Assembly (NCBI GenBank): GCA_031254315.1
Contig: JAIRUQ010000115.1
Coordinates: forward strand, 1-62,334
Direction of reading: 5' to 3'
DNA: 62,334 nucleotides
Source of the DNA: Treponema sp.
Lineage (GTDB): Bacteria > Spirochaetota > Spirochaetia > Treponematales > Breznakiellaceae
Shown here: piece by piece, positions 59,201-62,334 of the stretch
Numbering within the stretch: the first letter of the stretch is position 1
How the letters are laid out: every line of letters begins with the position of its first letter
The notes under the pieces: model-generated
What the model saw: the letters and a program-made list of their open reading frames with translations, nothing else
Databases searched by the model: none
Told to the model about the DNA's origin: nothing
Translations under genes and position numbers: made by a program

Positions 59201-60583
59201 TCATTTCCTGCTTTTAACCCTAACCAAAAGTTCTGTCCTACCCTCAATCCCCAATTTGGCGTACAGGTTTTGAACGTGGAAATGTGCCCCCGAATAGCCC
59301 GTTCCCAAAACAGAGGCGATTTCTTTCAAAGGCAGATCCGACAAAAGCAGTTCGCATAAGTCTTTTTCACGGTTGGACAGCCCAATGTGTTCAAGATCAA
59401 TATACGGCGTAGTGTCAGCCGCTTCCTGTACAATCCTCGCCAGTTTTTTTACATATCTTTTCCAGAAAACCAGAAACACGCCGACAACAAGCGCAAGGGA
59501 CGGAAGGATAATGGCAAACAGCATACGCCTGAAAGCCTTAGCGTGGGTATCCCACTTTTCCCCTTCCCCAAAAACACCGCTTATTAGTACGTTACCGAAA
59601 TAACTAAGGTTATCGTTTTCGCCAACCGTATCATCTCTGAACCCCAGAAATATCTCAGAAAGTTTGATAATAGCAATCGCGTGTCCATAGCATGGAGGTA
59701 TACCTAGCCCTGCCAATGCGGTATTCCGGTATTCGGCAGGAGCGTTAGCGCCGTAAATGATGCCGCCGGTCTTTTTGAACGAACCCATGCCGTCTGTATA
59801 AAAGCCCCCGCCGTTGTGCTGAACGGTATTATTCATGATGACCCCGCCTTCCATGGTAAAAATACCAAAATGGCGAAGGAACACTCCGCCGCCGCAGGGG
59901 TGCGGATTGCGTGTATCGTTTATGTTTCCCCTAATGGTTCCGCCTTTCATAATAAATTCTGCCTGCCTGTCAACAATGTCCCCTTGTGTAAAAATATATA
60001 CGCCTGTGCCGTTCTGATAATAGTTAGTTGTCATAGCGTCGCCGATGTTTTTATTATTTTGAAGAGTAACCCTGTTGTACATTATCAGTTTCGAGTCCGG
60101 TCCGCTTAACGCAATCAGTGGAGAATGAGCTTCTATTGGCGTGCTATTCAAGTACCCGCCGTCAATGATTAGTTCATGCAGAGGGGAACCGCGCATCGTT
60201 GATTCGACGCCGCTAAGCGGCTCGGTGCGGGTTCGCTCCATATCCGGCTTCCCCAGGCTCAGGCTTGCGCCCTCTCCCCTTACCCATATAACCGGAAATT
60301 CAATAAGATTGCCGCTTCTTTGTATGGTTCGGTTGCCGTTTGCCACAAGCCTGATATGCACACCGTCCTCAATTAACAAAGGCTCGTCCAAAACAATATC
60401 CGCAAGCACCGTGATTTCATCGCTCTGGTCAACAGAGGTCCCGGCGGCATCGGCAAAGGCTTCATGGAGGCTGTCATAGTAAAATACATTAACGCCGTCA
60501 AACCGGCTTGCGACTTGAGCCGAAAGAACGGTAGCACAAAGTAAAAAAATTGCCACAAAGGATAAAATTTGCTTCTTCCCCAT
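59201..60583 (-). CDS. Membrane-spanning LuxR-type regulator with beta-helix sensor, copy 1
   Basis: 460 residues in this order: signal peptide ending at LSAQ (1-22); exported region (about 23-345) with right-handed beta-helix repeats such as GGTIRGN, GIFTMEGGVIMNN and KKTGGIIYGANA; one membrane helix (354-374); cytoplasmic LuxR/GerE helix-turn-helix (401-455: GLSNREKDLCELLL, KEIASVLG, HFHVQNLYAKLGI). The beta-helix resembles surface proteins of treponemes. It reads as a one-component receptor: outside ligand, inside DNA binding. The ATG follows a run of GGAG words, and the gene starts 3 bases after the copy 2 stop. Confidence 0.88.
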   Translation of the reverse strand: MGKKQILSFVAIFLLCATVLSAQVASRFDGVNVFYYDSLHEAFADAAGTSVDQSDEITVLADIVLDEPLLIEDGVHIRLVANGNRTIQRSGNLIEFPVIWVRGEGASLSLGKPDMERTRTEPLSGVESTMRGSPLHELIIDGGYLNSTPIEAHSPLIALSGPDSKLIMYNRVTLQNNKNIGDAMTTNYYQNGTGVYIFTQGDIVDRQAEFIMKGGTIRGNINDTRNPHPCGGGVFLRHFGIFTMEGGVIMNNTVQHNGGGFYTDGMGSFKKTGGIIYGANAPAEYRNTALAGLGIPPCYGHAIAIIKLSEIFLGFRDDTVGENDNLSYFGNVLISGVFGEGEKWDTHAKAFRRMLFAIILPSLALVVGVFLVFWKRYVKKLARIVQEAADTTPYIDLEHIGLSNREKDLCELLLSDLPLKEIASVLGTGYSGAHFHVQNLYAKLGIEGRTELLVRVKSRK

Positions 60584-60586
60584 TCC

Positions 60587-61939
60587 CTACTCCCCACTCC
60601 CCATTCCCTTTCTCTTTAATAACAGTTCCGTCCGCCCCTTTATACCCATTTTGCGGTATAACTTTTTGGCGTGGTAATCAGCCGTTGCATAGGTTAATTT
60701 CATAACCGAGGAAATCTGACTCATAGAGAGCTCCGTCAGAAGCAACGAACCTACTTCTTTTTCACGGGCGGTCAAATTCAGATTTTCAAAAATAGATTCC
60801 AGTGCCGTGTCCGCCGCTTCCTTCGCTATCCTCATCAGTCTTTGTAATGCCCTTTTCCGGAGAAGCAAAAAGACGCCAATGATGAGTGGCAGAACAGGCA
60901 GGATAATAGAAAGTAATATACGCCGGAAAGCCTTGTCAGGATTATCCCATTTATCCCCGTCACCAAAAACACCGCTTCCACGAGGGACTCCGGTATAACT
61001 TATATTCTCGTTTTCGCCAACCGTATCATTTCTATATTGTGCCAAAGGCTTCAAAGCAACAAACACCCAAACCGCGTGTCCGTATTTTTTTGGCTGTCCG
61101 TTTCCGATTAGGACGGTATTCCGGTATCCGGTAGGGGCGTTGGAGCCGTAAATAATACCGCCTGTTTTATAAAATGAAGCCCTGCTACCCATACCAAGAC
61201 CTCCGCCGACGAATAGGGCGGTATTGTTCATTATAACCCCGCCTTCCATGGTAAATATACCAAAAGCTGCCATATACACCCCGCCGCCGAAAGCCAGCGA
61301 AGTTTGTAAATTATTAATGTTTCCCCTAATGGTTCCGCCTTTCATGACAAATTCCGCCTTGCGGCTTTGAACGTCTCCTCGTGTGCGGATAAATACGCCC
61401 GCGCCGTTCTCATAGTAACTGGTGTCCAAAGGAGCGCCTGAGTTTTTATTGTTTTGAAGCGAAACCTTGTCATACATTATCAGCTTTGCGCCCGGTCCGC
61501 AAACCGAAACCAGAGGACAATGTGCCTCTATAGACGGAGAGTCCAAATAGCCCCCGTCAATGACAAGTTCGTGCTCCATACCCGGCTTGCCGAGGGTGAG
61601 GCTTGAGCTGTCTCCGTTTACCCATAAGACCGGAAATTCGATAAGATCGGGGCTTCGGTGTATAGCCCTATCGGAGCCGCCGGCAACCAGCCTGATATGC
61701 TGACCGTCCTCGACCGTCAACGGGGCGTCTGAAACAATGTCAACTAACAGAATGATTTCATCGGGCTGTTCGATAGAGGTTCCGGTTGTTGCGGCAAAGG
61801 CTTCATGGAGGCTGTCATAGTAAGACACCGTAACGCCGTCCGTCCGGCTTGCGACTTGTGCATAACAAATGAAGAGTGAAAAGTGAAAAAAGAAAAATGT
61901 GAAGATGACTTTTAGATAGCTTTGTCTTTCATTTTTCAT
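60587..61939 (-). CDS. Membrane-spanning LuxR-type regulator with beta-helix sensor, copy 2
   Basis: 450 residues with the same plan: signal ending at CYAQ, beta-helix (GGTIRGN, GIFTMEGGVIMNN, YKTGGIIYGSNA, GHAVWVF), membrane helix near 343-363 and LuxR HTH (NLTAREKEVGSLLL, MSQISSVM, YHAKKLYRKMGI). It is about 60 percent like copy 1 outside, but the HTH recognition helix differs clearly (LTYATADYHAKKLYR against TGYSGAHFHVQNLYA). Copy 1 has an insert of about 20 residues after LGKPDME. The stop of copy 3 lies 10 bases upstream. Confidence 0.88.
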   Translation of the reverse strand: MKNERQSYLKVIFTFFFFHFSLFICYAQVASRTDGVTVSYYDSLHEAFAATTGTSIEQPDEIILLVDIVSDAPLTVEDGQHIRLVAGGSDRAIHRSPDLIEFPVLWVNGDSSSLTLGKPGMEHELVIDGGYLDSPSIEAHCPLVSVCGPGAKLIMYDKVSLQNNKNSGAPLDTSYYENGAGVFIRTRGDVQSRKAEFVMKGGTIRGNINNLQTSLAFGGGVYMAAFGIFTMEGGVIMNNTALFVGGGLGMGSRASFYKTGGIIYGSNAPTGYRNTVLIGNGQPKKYGHAVWVFVALKPLAQYRNDTVGENENISYTGVPRGSGVFGDGDKWDNPDKAFRRILLSIILPVLPLIIGVFLLLRKRALQRLMRIAKEAADTALESIFENLNLTAREKEVGSLLLTELSMSQISSVMKLTYATADYHAKKLYRKMGIKGRTELLLKRKGMGSGE

Positions 61940-61949
61940 TCTTCATTTC

Positions 61950-62334
61950 TCATTTGCCACTCTTGATTCTAACCAGCAGTTCTGTCCTACCCTCAATCCC
62001 CAATTTGGCGTACAGGTTTTGGGCGTGAAAATTAGCCCCCGAATACGTTAAATTCAAAATTTGACCGATTTCCTTCAAAGTACGGTTTGATAGTAGCAAT
62101 TCGCATATTACTTTTTCACGGTCGGACAGACCCATATTTTCAAGATCAATATACGGCGTAGTGTCCGCCGCTTCCTGAATTATCTTCGCCAGTTTCATTA
62201 AGTATCTTTTCCTGAGAAACAAAATAGTACAAACGGCGAGCGTAAGAACCGGCAGGATAATGAAAAACACCAAACGCAGGAAAGCTTTATCGTGGTTATC
62301 CCATTTATCCCCTTTCCCAAAAATACCGATTTCC
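61950..62334 (-). CDS. Membrane-spanning LuxR-type regulator, copy 3, partial
   Basis: Only the C-terminal 127 or so residues are in the window: GIFGKGDKWDNHDKAFLR before the membrane helix matches copies 1 and 2, then VFFIILPVLTLAVCTILFL, then LuxR HTH GLSDREKVICELLL, KEIGQILN and NFHAQNLYAKLGI. The HTH is close to copy 1. The sensor domain lies beyond the right edge, and more copies may follow there. Confidence 0.85.
   Translation of the reverse strand, partial: EIGIFGKGDKWDNHDKAFLRLVFFIILPVLTLAVCTILFLRKRYLMKLAKIIQEAADTTPYIDLENMGLSDREKVICELLLSNRTLKEIGQILNLTYSGANFHAQNLYAKLGIEGRTELLVRIKSGK

Overview
The window comes from an anaerobic spirochaete close to Treponema. Several independent markers agree: the spirochaetal flagellar gene order flbB-fliK-flgD-flgE-flbD-motA-motB; a FlgE whose Lys165 and Cys178 match the residues that form the lysinoalanine hook cross-link in Treponema denticola; a MurA with Asp in place of the catalytic Cys; a BMP/PnrA-type nucleoside uptake locus; many Treponema-like lipoproteins; and a fused cyclophilin-FKBP. 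HydF points to [FeFe]-hydrogenase metabolism, which fits a gut anaerobe such as a termite-gut or rumen treponeme. The species cannot be fixed from this window.

Layout. 1-2075: an MmeI-like restriction-modification enzyme that runs off the left edge. 2.1-5.0 kb: a small unknown gene flanked by duplicated ABC-gene ends, an ABC-2-type exporter and ridA. 5.1-9.6 kb: a sulfur-assimilation locus (metY, Rrf2/CymR-like repressor, cysK) sharing a 17-bp operator, with two AT-rich genes inserted. 9.9-13.8 kb: lipoprotein hydrolase, GNAT acetyltransferase, mazEF and gene remnants. 13.9-18.0 kb: murC, yicC, a CMP-kinase-like gene and a FliK-like/FlhB-like pair. 18.1-18.6 kb: a HigBA-like pair. 18.9-19.3 kb: tRNA-Gly and tRNA-Val with an unusual 60-bp repeat array between them. 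19.3-22.4 kb: nucleoside transporter genes without an ATPase. 23.7-31.8 kb: mutS2, rsgA, murI, pentapeptide-repeat and MBL proteins, a YARHG protein and degP. 32.0-36.7 kb: aspA-hydF and map-dnaJ-like.

36.8-41.3 kb is an accessory array. Small AT-rich genes (a micro-operon, two lipoproteins, a VapBC-like pair) are separated by repeated palindromic modules, four of which carry a near-identical sigma70-type promoter plus leader. A transposase remnant lies inside it. 42.0-47.8 kb: flagellar operon with a good sigma28-type site. 47.8-51.0 kb: STAS-like/GHKL pair, rubredoxin-flavin reductase and murA. 51.0-59.2 kb: alpha-2-macroglobulin, dual-family PPIase and a PilZ protein. 59.2-62.3 kb: three tandem membrane-spanning LuxR-type regulators with an exported beta-helix sensor domain; the third is cut by the right edge.

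The strongest candidates for undescribed biology are (a) the tandem beta-helix/TM/LuxR receptors, (b) the promoter-bearing palindromic repeat array with gene cassettes, and (c) the tRNA-Gly-linked 60-bp array of minihelix-like repeats. No searches or folding programs were run; all family calls come from reading motifs.
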